A stretch of 64,000 nucleotides of DNA from Plotosus lineatus (taxonomy: Eukaryota > Chordata > Actinopteri > Siluriformes > Plotosidae), in assembly GCA_024760905.1 (NCBI GenBank), contig CM045738.1, positions 46,339,797 to 46,403,796 on the forward strand, written 5' to 3'. Numbering within the stretch: position 1 is the first letter of the stretch; every line of letters starts with the position of its first letter. Shown in pieces: positions 1-35,503 of this stretch. The notes beneath the pieces were generated by a model. That model saw only the letters and a list, made by a program, of their open reading frames with translations, had not been told where the DNA came from and made no database searches. The position numbers were made by a program, and so were the translations under genes.

Positions 1-19
1 AACATCAGCGATCACTGAC

Positions 20-21375
<21,356 letters not shown>

Positions 21376-21800
21376 TTTACTTTGTTAAAATGAAGTTTAA
21401 TTTAAAGATTACAAAGGGAAAAAAACACCCCGTAACCAGTTTACTAGCGTCTTTGCTAGTTTAGCCACTTAGCTAAAATGCTAACACTACTAGTTACCAT
21501 GGATATAATCAAATATCAAAACGTCATAACAAATCACCAAACTGAACCCAAATGCATTTACAATTAATAACAAGAGTATGAACTAATATAACTATTTTCA
21601 GAAGTTCCGCTGCAATTTCTTGGGCGGAAACGCAGCCAAACTTGCAGCGGACACGGAAAAGTAAACACAATTATCTGCGCGCCTACTACATTGTGATATC
21701 ATACATTCTCGCGAGATTTCGGTGGGTAAAACCTCACGGGATTTAAGTAACATCTCGCGATGTTTTGGGGGAAGGGCCTGGTAAAATAATTTCTCGGGAT
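21376..21800 (-). promoter_or_regulatory. Presumed smc1a promoter with CGCG palindromes
   Basis: This lies directly upstream of the smc1a start codon on the minus strand. It contains the 10-bp palindrome TCTCGCGAGA at 21707-21716 and a perfect 14-bp palindrome ACATCTCGCGATGT at 21750-21763. A related TCTCGGGATT follows near 21791. TCTCGCGAGA is a known core element of TATA-less housekeeping promoters. There is no obvious TATA box. The transcription start is not determined, and a 5'UTR exon is possible. Confidence 0.6.
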
Positions 21801-22001
21801 TTTTGAACAAAAGATACGCAAGAACAATTAAATTATGCAATTTTGATAAGTGTTTGATAGATGTTTCAGTTTTCATATATAATATGAAATATATATGAAA
21901 AAAATCCCCAATAACGACAGGAATCATAACGACAGGAATACATAAAAAATGTTGATACAGTTGACTGGAAAATGACTTGGAGTAGTAGTTGACAAAAAAA
22001 G

Positions 22002-22050
<49 letters not shown>

Positions 22051-22065
22051 TATGGTTCAGACAAT

Positions 22066-23496
22066 AAAAAAGGCAAGAGAATGGTTCTCAGGTAACTTCA
22101 CTTCTGCTGGTGTTTGTCAGGGCTGTATGTTAAGCCCAGTTCTCTTCATCATTTTTATGAATGAAATTGTGTATGAATGTAATCAAAGTGATCTTAGAGG
22201 CATATTTGTTCAAGAGAATATAAAGGAAATACTATTACTTTTATTTTCAGATGATCTTGCTTTGGTTGATGACACATTAATAGGTTTCCAAAAACACTAG
22301 ATTTTCTTGAAACAGTCTGCATTAAATGGGGGTTTGATGTAAATCTTGACAAGTCTAATGTTGTCGTTTTCAGAAATGGGTTTCCATTAAAACGGAAGGA
22401 GTGTTGGTCTTATGCTGGTAGGGAACTCAAATGCGTTTCGTATTATAAATATTTAGGACTTACATTTTCTTCAAGATTAATTTGGTCGAGAGCGTGTGAT
22501 ACTATGTCTATACAGGCAAGAAAGACAGTTGTTCCAGTATATAGATTAATCAATTCTTTTCATTCAATGCCATTTCAAACTATTGCTAAAATTTTTGATT
22601 ATATGATTTCTCCATTATTATTGTATGGTGCAGAAATTTGGGGTTGTAGTTTCAGGGAACCAATTGAAAAAGTCCAGTCTGATTTCTTCAAAAGGTGTCT
22701 TGGGGTTTCTAAACATACGTCTAGTAACATTATCCGTGGTGATACGGGGAGGAGTTATATGTGTCTTAGACATTACAGTCGTTGCATTAGTTACTGGTGT
22801 AGACTTATTTATATGGATAGTTTGCATTACCCAAGGGCTTGTTACGAAATGTTGAAGCGTTTTGATGAGCAAAATAAAATTTGTTGGGTTTCTCGTATTC
22901 GGGTATTATTGTTTGTAACTGGGTTAGCACATGTATGGATTGATCAAGATTGTGGTTGGACAAACTTATTTATGGAAGTATTTTCACAAAGATGTAAGTA
23001 TATTCAGTTTCAAAATTGGCACTCTAAAATTTTCGAATCATCTTTTCTATAATATTATAGTGGTTTCAAATCCAATTTAGGTGTAGAGAAGTATGTAGTG
23101 GAATTGTTTTCAGAAAAGGATTTACTAAGATTGTAAATTCCATGGGGTATTTCGCACAATTTGAAAATTCAGTTATCTCGATTTACATGTAATGAAAATC
23201 CCAATGTGCACAAAGTGTAGTTTAGACTGTAAGGAAGATGAGTATCATTTCTTACTTGTTTGTCCTGATTTTAAGGCCAGCAGACAGCAGTTTTTACCAG
23301 AATATTATTATAATGAACCTTCCATTTCTAAAATGAATCAGCTATTGTCATCCACAAATGTAAAACTTATCAGATCTGTATCATACTTGAAAAGAAATCT
23401 GCCAGTATGATATGAAAAATTGTATTAAAAGCGCACTGTATGTATTTTGTGTATTAGCAATATGGGTCACGAGGCCCCAAATGCAAATAAACTTGA

Positions 23497-23500
<4 letters not shown>
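22066..23500 (+). pseudogene. Non-LTR retrotransposon remnant of an unusual AT-rich lineage
   Basis: Three blocks survive. At 22066 there is an RT segment with CQGCMLSPVLFIIFMNEI and the catalytic-site variant FSDDLAL. At 22504-23052 is a C-terminal region (LLYGAEIWGCS..., CLGVSKHTS..., SYWCRLIYMDS). At 23192-23410 is a terminal zinc-knuckle-like MCTKCSLDCKEDEYHFLLVCPDF. Frameshifts separate them. The 3' end (GGCCCCAAATGCAAATAAAC) runs into a (TA)n tract. Base and codon use are far more AT-rich than in the other LINEs here. The arrangement recalls LINEs common in invertebrates, but the clade is unresolved. Confidence 0.75.
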
Positions 23501-23548
<48 letters not shown>

Positions 23549-23748
23549 GCTACAACTTTAATTAAAAAGGGTTAAAATTAAGTATTTCATTTAATTATTT
23601 AAATTGTCATTATTGATTGTTATTTTAGGTTAAATTTTAGATGAGAATTAGTAAATAGAATATAGAAATAAAAAATAATGTTTAGAGTTGGACCAGTTTT
23701 ACAGTGATTATGGTTAGGAATAGTTTAGGTTTATTTAAGTTAAGGTTG

Positions 23749-23928
23749 GGTGGCACGGTAATGTAGTGGTTAGTATGCATGCAAATGGCTTTGTGTGTGT
23801 TTGTGTGTTTGTGTGTGTTTGTATACCCAACCTTCACTTAGTCTTAGCTGAGATAGGTACCTGCCTCACAACCTGATGTGCAATCCTAATAGGAATAAGT
23901 GGTTTGGCCAATTACTGAGTGAGTTTAG
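23749..23928 (+). mobile_element. Degenerate tRNA-SINE with L2-type tail
   Basis: GGGTGGCACGGTAATGTAGTGG head, GT-rich middle and a tail with CTTAGCTGAGATAGGTACC ... CCTAATAGGAATAAGTGG. Heavily eroded. Confidence 0.55.
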
Positions 23929-23958
23929 AGTTTGTACTTAAAATGGTTGTTGTTGTTG

Positions 23959-23992
<34 letters not shown>

Positions 23993-24235
23993 ATGAGATT
24001 AAGGTTTTGATTGGAATGGATTTACTTGGGTGGACATATTGGATTAGCATTGCAGAGGTTAAGGTAATAGGGTTTTTTTGTTTGTTTTGTTTTGTTTTTT
24101 AAGTGAAGTTTAGGTTAGATTAGGGTTAGTTTTACTCGGATGAAGTGCAAAATTAATAAATGTAAAGGTAGATATTGATTATTATTTGTTGACTGGGGTA
24201 AAGTTTAATATCTTATTCATTTTTACTGGGAAGGG

Positions 24236-24562
24236 CGGTGGTGGCCTGGTGGTGAAGTGCTGGATTACCAATCCCAAGGTTAGGGATTCAGGCCCCACTG
24301 ATAACAGTTGTCACTGCTTGTCTCCCCAGCACAGCTAACTGGGTTATCAAAGGCCGACCATGTCTCTCACTCTCTATGGTGAGAGGTTCATGTAAAATGT
24401 TTGCCGTCCAGATTAGCTGCATAGCCGTCAGTGTGTTTCTGCCCTGCAATGGCCTGGCAAGCTGTCCAGGATGTACTCTGCCCACATGCAGAGTTGGCTG
24501 AGATGAGCACCAGCATCCCCGCAACCCTTATTAGGATTAAGCGGTTCAGAAAATGAATGAAT
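24236..24562 (+). mobile_element. Main-family SINE, type 1 (L2-like) tail
   Basis: Head GGCGGTGGTGGCCTGGTGG, middle TAACTGGGTTATCAAAGGCC, tail GCCTGGCAAGCTGTCCAGGA ... TTAGGATTAAGCGG and (GAAT)n. A short imperfect target duplication TTTTACTG flanks it. Confidence 0.85.
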
Positions 24563-24709
24563 GAATGGATTTTACTGAGGTAATGTCCAAGATTATGATT
24601 AGTTTTTAATAAAGTGAATGTTCAGATTAGGATGCTTGATGGAGATTTTTCTGGGTTCTTCCCACACTTTTCAAAATGTCAGTAGATGGAGTGAGCATAC
24701 TAAATTGCG

Positions 24710-24740
<31 letters not shown>

Positions 24741-25029
24741 TGTGTGTGTGTGTGTATGAGGCCCCCAACAGTTTAGCGTCCCATCCAGGGTGTGATCCGA
24801 CTCACACAGTGAGTGCTTCTGGGATAGATCCCATCTCCACTGTGGCCCTGAGCAGAGAAAAAATTAGTATAAATTAGATTACAGTCTGTCTAATATCACA
24901 CAGACTTCATTACTTGTAGCAGAAATATGGAATGGTATTCATTTTAATTAAATATTGCATATATTATTCTAATAACAGTAATAATAAAAGAAAATTAAAT
25001 GGTTTATTCTTATGAACTAAAGCCCATTC

Positions 25030-25349
25030 ATTATCCCTATAGGGAGATCACTTCCGGTCTGTGGGATGACGCAATTCTCCGCCTACCTACCAAGAAAATC
25101 GTGTTGTTGCTCAGAGGTGGTTTCTTGGAAACCCATGCACATCGTGTGTGACTTATTCTGCTTGAATAAATTTGTAAAAAGCACAATTTCATGCTTTTTA
25201 GCTGCACCACGTGAAGTAGGGGAAGGTAATTTACTAAGAGTTATTCTGTATAAATAAATATTAATTTATTTGAAGCAACGTGTGTGTAATTAAGGTACAA
25301 ATCTAGCACATTGCGTAGCGCGCGCTCACACACACACACACACACACAC

Positions 25350-25387
<38 letters not shown>

Positions 25388-25560
25388 GCAGCAACACACG
25401 TGATCTCGCTTTCTGGGAATGTTCCTGGAAAGCAGTGCGTGGCTCGAGTGCGGAGGAAAGACTGAAAAAGACACTTACACAGGATCCTGCGGTGGACACA
25501 AACAAACTGACTGGATCATGATCTGTCTGCTGGACCTCTGCAGTTTATCATGGATTTAAA
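25030..25560 (+). promoter_or_regulatory. Candidate cish promoter with three STAT5-type sites
   Basis: STAT consensus TTCNNNGAA occurs at 25122-25130 (TTCTTGGAA), 25411-25419 (TTCTGGGAA) and 25422-25430 (TTCCTGGAA). The last two sit in tandem, 11 bp start to start, suited to STAT5 tetramers. CACGTG E-boxes are at 25208-25213 and 25397-25402. A (CA)n(GA)n microsatellite (25326-25383) lies between. CISH and SOCS2 are known STAT5 targets with such sites. The first, probably non-coding, exon is expected just downstream but I could not fix it. Confidence 0.55.
25326..25383. repeat. (CA)n(GA)n microsatellite
   Basis: CA dinucleotides followed by GA dinucleotides between the STAT sites of the candidate promoter. 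Confidence 0.9.
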
Positions 25561-26163
25561 CCCTACACGCATACACATATAAGTGGCAGGATTTGAAATG
25601 GAAACATACCCAAGGCTGTGGTTCAGGGTTGGACAACACGAGGTCTGTGTCACCGCCTGGCTCTGTTCTGTGGTCTGGATTGAATATCTACACGTCTTTT
25701 CAAAAATCACAACTCAGGTCTGATTTGGTGTCACCGTGAATAGCTAGCTGATATCTGGAGCCTTTCGTGTAAATAAATAAACAAACACAAATAGAGAAAT
25801 CAGTGTTCCAGGATGTGCTGAAGTTGCCGCAGTGCTTCATTGAATCTGCGACTGCATGGAGAAGGTCAGTGCTGCCAGAGAGGCTTCAGAAACATTATGA
25901 TTAAGACGCAGAATAAAAATGAAACAGCAAGCTGAAAGATCTACCAGGAAATTAAATAAACCATACAAATATAATGCTCGATCATAGAATAAACAGAGTA
26001 ATATTTTTTCCATACCGAACTGTAGAAAGAAATTATAATACATCATCCACTTTGGGTTAAAAAGGTCGCTTTTGTATCTGTTGCTTATTATAAACATGCA
26101 ATACTTTAATCAAAAAGATTTCATTAACAGAAGTGGATTGCGAGGTCATTTTTAAAGAAAGTT

Positions 26164-26166
<3 letters not shown>

Positions 26167-26212
<46 letters not shown>

Positions 26213-26223
26213 ACACACACACT
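26167..26223. repeat. (CA)n microsatellite
   Basis: Nearly pure CA run with one interruption. Confidence 0.9.
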
Positions 26224-26472
26224 TACGTCAATAATATATTTGAATTTCCCAAGCCAGAGACAACTACTAATAGAATATTATGGAATCTAAATGGAAGAAG
26301 TTCTGGTGTAGAACCTGACCTGTACTGTATCTTCTCGATCATGTCTAAATTGGTTTAATGTAAAACTTGATTTTAAAAAAATTGGAAAATGAGATCCCTG
26401 GAAAATTCTCGGAAACGGGTTTAAAACAGATGATCTCACTTCACAGATTTTTATCTTCCCCTTCAGACATTT

Positions 26473-26709
26473 TCTTTTTTGTTTCCCCACAGAAACCCAA
26501 AGTGGTTCATCTTGCTTTTGCTGCTCTTCAGCTACACCCTTGTTTGTTACAGTATTTCCTCGTATCTGATCGCTCAGGATTCCCCGAGTGATTTTAACGA
26601 CACCCGTTCGAGGGGGCGGGCGGTTCTGTACACCGACATAAATAACAAATCATCTCAGATTCACAAACTCGCGCTGCCATCAGGGCTCCTTATCAGCACT
26701 GCACTCTGA
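26473..26709 (+). other. Orphan exon-like ORF with a hydrophobic segment
   Basis: A good acceptor (pyrimidine run TTTTTTGTTTCCCCACAG ending near 26491) is followed by an open frame to the stop at 26709. It begins RNPKWFILLLLLFSYTLVCY and continues into a polar stretch (SPSDFNDTRSRGRAVLYTD). This would be a type II membrane anchor. It lies on the cish strand, between its candidate promoter and first coding exon, but is not SOCS-like. I do not recognise it, and it may be chance. Confidence 0.25.
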
Positions 26710-26853
26710 GTGAAGACCACAAGCATGACATTGCTTCCTTCTCTGCACTGGTCATCAACAAATTATTCCTCCTTGTCTAAAAACAACACAAAGGATAGTT
26801 TGATCACATAAAATGTTTATCTGTTTACTTTACTCAATCTTTTAAACTTTATA

Positions 26854-27177
<324 letters not shown>

Positions 27178-27263
27178 GATTTTCTGAGTAGATCCTTCTG
27201 TAGGAGAGTGCTCAATACTTTTTGATAGAGCAAATAACAATAAAAATAAAAGGACAGGAAAAA

Positions 27264-27348
27264 GACTTTCTATTAAAACTCCATTTATCACTTTGTGTTA
27301 TCACATTTTTTCACATTTATGTGATAAATGGAGTTTCAATAGAAAGTC
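27264..27348. repeat. 28-bp near-perfect inverted repeat (hairpin)
   Basis: Arms 27264-27291 and 27321-27348 are complementary with one mismatch around a 29-bp AT-rich loop. It sits exactly at the 5' edge of the truncated LINE that follows. Confidence 0.9.
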
Positions 27349-28382
27349 GTGTGTCAGAGGGGAACGAGCTGGAGTACCGGTCGGTCATCGTCGACTTCGT
27401 GGACTGGTGTGAGCGCAACCACCTGTGCTTGAACACTAGGAAGACGAAGGAGATGGTGGTCGACTTCAGGAGAAGCACTCAAACGCACACACACACACAT
27501 TTACTAGTGAACATCCAGGGACAGGACATTGAGACAGTGGACAGTTTCAAGTACCTGGGTGTTCACCTTAACAATAAACTGGACTGGTCCCACAACACCA
27601 ACGCCCTGTACAAGAAGGGCCAGAGTCGCCTCCACCTTCTGAGGAGACTCAGGTCCTTCGGCATATGCAGACCTCTGCTCAGGACATTTTATGACTCTGT
27701 GGTAGCCTCTGCAATCCTCTACGCTGCCATCTGCTGGGCCCCGGGCAGCACAGAGCGGGACAGAAAGAGACTGAACAAGCTGGTCAGGAGGGCCAGCTCT
27801 GTCCTTGGCTGCCCACTGGACTCTGTGGAGGAGGTGAGTGAGAGGAGGATGGTAGCAAAGCTCACATCCATCCTGTCCAACAGCTCTCACCCACTGCACC
27901 AGACTGTCGAGGAGCTAAGCAGCTCCTTCAGTGTACGACTGAGGCATCCTCAGTGCAGGAAGGAGCGCTACCGCAGGTCGTTCATTCCCACCGCTATCAG
28001 ACTGTACAACGCCACTTTGTAACTGTCTGTGAAAATACCGGTTATGTGCAATAAAAACCCCGCGCACTTTAATCAACCACATCTACCCCACTGACTGTGA
28101 ACCATATCAACCCATCTACTCTGCCCTCAGATACATTACACTTTAATATAGGCCAATCTATAAAGTTGCTCCATTCTTTTCTTTTCTTTATTGTTTAGTA
28201 ATTTATACTATTTATGTATCTATTTATTTATTTACTTATATAATATATGTATGTGTGTATGTTTGTACTTGTATCTATTTTTGCACCCCTACTGATAGTA
28301 CCTCAAGAGCCTGTAACAGTGAATTTCTCCATTGTGAGATTAATAAAGCTGTATCTTATCTTATCTTATCTTATCTTATCTT
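27349..28382 (+). pseudogene. 5'-truncated LINE, C-terminal RT region, Rex1/CR1/L2-like
   Basis: An open frame to 28022 encodes the post-catalytic part of a reverse transcriptase: VDFVDWCERNHLCLNTRKTKE, FKYLGVHLNNKLDW, LYKKGQSRLHLLRRLRSF, SAILYAAICW, FIPTAIRLYN. Fish LINEs of the jockey/CR1/L2 group have these motifs. The 3'UTR ends ...CCATTGTGAGATTAATAAAG followed by (CTTAT)n at about 28346-28382. The YADD catalytic motif is lost by truncation, and a (CA)n expansion inserts histidine-threonine repeats. Confidence 0.8.
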
Positions 28383-28396
28383 TTTCCTGTCCTTTT

Positions 28397-28401
28397 ATTT
28401 T

Positions 28402-28478
<77 letters not shown>

Positions 28479-28675
28479 ATGTGTGTGTGTGTGTGTGTGT
28501 ATACAGTATATATTATTGTATATTATATATATTTTTGTATATAAAGTTATAAATAAACGGATACAAATTAATGCATGTTCACAAACTATAAGTGTTAATT
28601 TAAAAATATATCAAGTAATAATTTCCTTTAAAACATGCACTTATATAAATACTGTATGTGTGTGTGTGTGTGTGT

Positions 28676-28714
<39 letters not shown>

Positions 28715-28725
28715 TGTGTGTGTGT
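28397..28725. repeat. (TA)n and (GT)n microsatellites
   Basis: (TA)n at about 28405-28471, a short (GT)n near 28482-28500 and (GT)n at about 28656-28725. They follow the LINE tail. Confidence 0.9.
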
Positions 28726-29005
28726 TGTCATCACATTCATTATTCCAATTATTTCAGTTTTGTGTGAAGCATAAAGGTGGGTGTGATGTTCTCGATCTAA
28801 ATTGTGTCGCTTACTTTGTCCTTTGCTATACAGTACCAGATTTCCTTAAATCCTCAAAGCACAGCTCATCTGGTTCAAAATGTACATCCACCTTTAGCAG
28901 AATGATTATTTTGGGTTCTTGTGCCAAAGCTGAACACACTGACAGTTTTTTCTCTCTCATTTTTATGATACTATTTCCTCCTTTTCAAACTGCTGTAGGT
29001 TTTGG

Positions 29006-31977
<2,972 letters not shown>

Positions 31978-32024
31978 ATTGTCCGCAGTATTCAAAATTA
32001 TTCTTTCATTTTCAGTCATATCGG

Positions 32025-32371
32025 GGCAGTGGTGGTCTAGTGGTATAAGGCGCTGGATCACTGATCCAAGGGTTGGGGGTTCGAGTCCCACTCTCCACAA
32101 GGTTGTCACTGTCCCCCCAGTGCAGCTAACTGGGTTATCAAAGGCCGGTCATGTCTCTCACTGTCTATGGTGTGAGGCATGTAAAAGAACCATTGCTGAC
32201 TTTCGACAAGAGTAGGCTGCAAAGCCGTTGGCGTGTTTCCGCCCTGTGATGGCCTGGCGAGCTGTCCAGGATGTACTCTGCCCTCGCCTGAAGTTGGCTG
32301 GGATGGGCGCCAGCCTCCCCGCGACCCTAATTAGGATTAAGTGGTTACAGAAAATGAACCGAATGAATGAA
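32025..32371 (+). mobile_element. Main-family SINE, type 1 tail, full length
   Basis: GGCAGTGGTGGTCTAGTGG (A box), GGGTTCGAGTCCC (B box), the shared middle, the L2-type tail and GAATGAAT. It starts 48 bp after the cish stop codon, on the same strand. Confidence 0.92.
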
Positions 32372-32692
32372 TTTTCAATCATTTTCTGAACCCCTTAATC
32401 CTAATTAGTGTTTGGCGTCCCTCTTAGCCGACTCTGGCCGAGGGCACACTACACCCTGGACAGCTTGTCAGGCTATTGCAGGACAAAACCATGCTGACAG
32501 CTATTTTTTTTAAAAATCAACAATGGTTCTTTTACATGAACCTCTCAGTACAGTGAAAGAAATGGCTGGCCTTTGATAAACCAGTTAGCTGCACGAGGGA
32601 GACAGCAGTGAAAACCCCTTAATAGTCGGGTTGAATTCCAACCTACGGACCAGTAATCCAGCACCTTACCACCAGGCCACCACTGCCCACTA
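32372..32692 (-). mobile_element. Main-family SINE, type 1 tail, inverted next to the previous one
   Basis: The plus strand reads from the tail (TTTCTGAACCCCTTAATCCT) to the head (CACCAGGCCACCACTGCCCAC). Tail-to-tail with the SINE at 32025-32371, so the two form a long inverted repeat. Confidence 0.9.
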
Positions 32693-32803
32693 CTTTTTGC
32701 AATTTTTCAATATTTCAATATTTTCTAAAATGTATAATCAGTCAGATTTGGGCTTCACACTTTCTCATGAGGGTTTTAGTGATAAATGCAGACACAGTGA
32801 ATC

Positions 32804-32808
<5 letters not shown>

Positions 32809-32855
<47 letters not shown>
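32809..32855. repeat. (TA)n microsatellite
   Basis: Pure TA run. Confidence 0.95.
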
Positions 32856-32858
<3 letters not shown>

Positions 32859-33533
32859 TATGGTAATTCTAGTTGTGTATAATTTAGTTATAAGCACTTA
32901 TTTGTTTTTTTTTTTGTTTTTTTACCAAAACCTCAACCAATCCAAGCTTTACATACGAACTGGATCATAAGTTCTTCCAAATCATATTTGAAGCCAAATT
33001 TCTGTCTTGTTCTTCAAAGCCATTAATTTAATCATTATAAATCTGCTATAAAATGTTTGTTGATCTTATCTTGCTCTCAGATTTGAACGTACATGAACTA
33101 TTTGCCTGTACCAGCATTTTAACCAAAAATTAACCCTCTGACAGTGTGTTGTTTGGGGTTTTAATGTCAATTACACATCTGTCGACATATTTTTTAATGT
33201 TTCGCATGTTATATGGTTTATAAACTCTGATTTCTTGAATTTGTATGTGATTATCGTCAAAACGATACACTGTGTGTACTATTGTTTTTATTTTCTTATA
33301 GTTCTGGAATATTAGAAGTGACATATCAGTGTCATTATTTTGCGACGTGTCAGATATAAAGTAAAGTATCATGGTACACCAATAGTACCACAGCAATGTC
33401 ATATTTACAGTCAGCTTTGGAGGTTTCATTCATAATAATCTATTGGATGCAGTAAACAAAGCAAATATCTGACCAAAGGTGGTCGAATTTCTGACTTGAA
33501 TGTCATGACAATATTCATTCAAGTACAACTTGA

Positions 33534-33539
33534 AATAAA
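33534..33539 (+). terminator. First canonical AATAAA signal after the cish stop
   Basis: I found no AATAAA between the stop codon (31977) and this hexamer. If used, the 3'UTR would include both inverted SINEs. Variant signals upstream cannot be excluded. Confidence 0.3.
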
Positions 33540-33635
33540 GAACCACAAATAAAGATATGTGATTACTTAAATATATATATAAAACTGTAAAAGTACAGAA
33601 AAAGTTAAACATGAGAGAAAAAATCTATTCATATT

Positions 33636-33828
33636 CATTCATTTTCTGTAACCGCTTAATCCTAATTAGGGTTGCGGGGAGGCTGGCGCCCATCCCAGCT
33701 GACTCCAGGTGAGGGCAGAGTACACCTTGGACAGCTCACTGGGCCATTGCAGTGTGGAAACACGCTAACGGCTATGCAGCTACTCTTTTACGAAAGTCAG
33801 CAATGGTTCTTTTACATGAACCGCTCAC
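33636..33828 (-). mobile_element. Main-family SINE, type 1 tail, 5'-truncated
   Basis: Tail (TTTCTGTAACCGCTTAATCC) through the shared middle (ACGAAAGTCAGCAATGGTTC); the tRNA-like head is missing. Confidence 0.85.
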
Positions 33829-33859
33829 GCAAATTTGTCTTGTTTTGAGTAAAACTTAT

Positions 33860-35481
33860 ACCCCCATTTCACTGGAGCGCAGCAGACTCGCGGAAGCAAA
33901 AATGCCGTCATCCTCCAACGTTCCTCAGTTGTTCCGTCATCTTCCGTGTCCTTCTGTATGATTCCAAATGTATTCCTCCGCTTCCGGCAGGCCAAAATCC
34001 TCCGCGAACGGGCTTTTGAACATGTTCAAAAGCATGCTCACGGAAAAATTTTCCGAAAGTGTTCCCTTTGGTTCTGCAGTCCTTCTGCAAATGTTCCATC
34101 ATTTCCTCAAACGTTCCTTGATCATTTCTTTTATTCCGCCAGTGTTCCTTTATCGTTCCGCGAGCCTTCCCCCACTCTTCTGGATGGTCAAAAGCGGCCA
34201 CAGAACATTTGCGTTAATCTACAGATTTCCATGGAATACTCACGGAAGGTTTGCAGAATGGCTGCGGATAACACGGAAGATTTGCAGAACACTCACAGAA
34301 GTCACTTCCACTAGAAATATACAATTATTCTAGTTCATTCACTTTTTTTTTTGTTTTGTTTTCCTGTTCATGTAATAAAGTTTTGAAGTTACAATCACTG
34401 TGGTTTGGACTCGTGTGCATGCTTTTTAGTCTGGAATGATTTATTGAGGTGCAAATAAAAGGAACGTATTGACATTATTGATATTAAACATATTAACATA
34501 TGTTAAATTTTAAATTTATTGTAAATTATAACATTATAAACATATGGTAAATTACAAACAAATGTTAAATTTTACATTTATTGTGCATTCTAAAGATATT
34601 GTAAAATATAAATATACAGTACTTTAATAAACATCTTGTAAATTATAACCATATAGTGCATTATAAACATATTGTAAATTACAAACATGTTAATTTTTAA
34701 ATTTATTGTACATTATAAACATATTATAAATTATAAACATTTAGTCTATTATAAACATATTGTAAATTACAAACATATGTAATTTTTAAATGGATTGTAC
34801 ATTATAAACATATTATAAATTATAAACATTTAGTACATTATAAACATATAGTGCATTATAAACATATTGTAAATTACAAACATATGTCAAATTTTAAATT
34901 TACTGTACATCATAAACATATTATAAATGAGAAACATATAGTATGAATGAGAGAATGAGCTTCCTTGGTTGAATAAGCGTATTTATAGGCGGAATCAGGA
35001 GCAAATCCTTTGATCTTTGCCAATTTTTCCTGGTTGCAACGTGGTTACTCTGGGTATTCAGTCATTCCTCAGTTATTCCTTAGTCTTTCCGTGTTGAACG
35101 TGAACGTTTTGCCTTCATTCCGCCTGCTCCGCAATCATTCCAAAGCTCTTCTTTCTAAAATGGTGTAATGCCGTAGTCGTTCCTCGAGTGTTACGTACTT
35201 TCTGTGAACATTCCGTGAATTATCCGAAGGTCTTCCTTTGCAATCCGCACTGGTTCTGAAGATAATCCGAACGCTTTTATGCATGTATTTCGACAGTGTA
35301 CCACGGTCTTTCTGTGTCTTTTCCGCACATTCCATGAACGTTCCGAAGGTGTTCCGAAGGTACAATTTTCCGTAGGTTTTTGACACATTTTCCATGTAAA
35401 AATACCGAAGCTCCTCTGTAGAGTGCGTTCCACGCCTTTCTGCCACGATCTTTGCATTCCGCGCTTCAGTGAAATTGGGGT
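33860..35481. mobile_element. 1.6-kb non-autonomous DNA transposon with AT target duplication
   Basis: The left end ACCCCCATTTCACTGGAGCGC matches the inverted right end GCGCTTCAGTGAAATTGGGGT. An AT dinucleotide flanks both sides (33858-33859 and 35482-35483). About 450 bp at each end is filled with degenerate repeats built on TTCC spaced about 10-12 bp (e.g. CGTTCCGAAGGTGTTCCGAA). The core is an AT-rich tandem array. There is no transposase. AT duplications are known for the ISL2EU group, but the assignment is inference. Confidence 0.65.
34470..34945. repeat. AT-rich degenerate minisatellite
   Basis: Repeats of ACATTATAAACATATTGTAA / ATTACAAACATATG-type blocks, about 17-18 bp with longer higher-order repeats, inside the transposon above. 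Confidence 0.75.
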
Positions 35482-35503
35482 ATCAGTAACGGGCCGATAT
35501 TTG

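Noticed and set aside
32025..32100. tRNA-like sequences with A and B boxes
   Set aside because: They are heads of SINEs: no cloverleaf acceptor end, and followed by LINE-derived tails.
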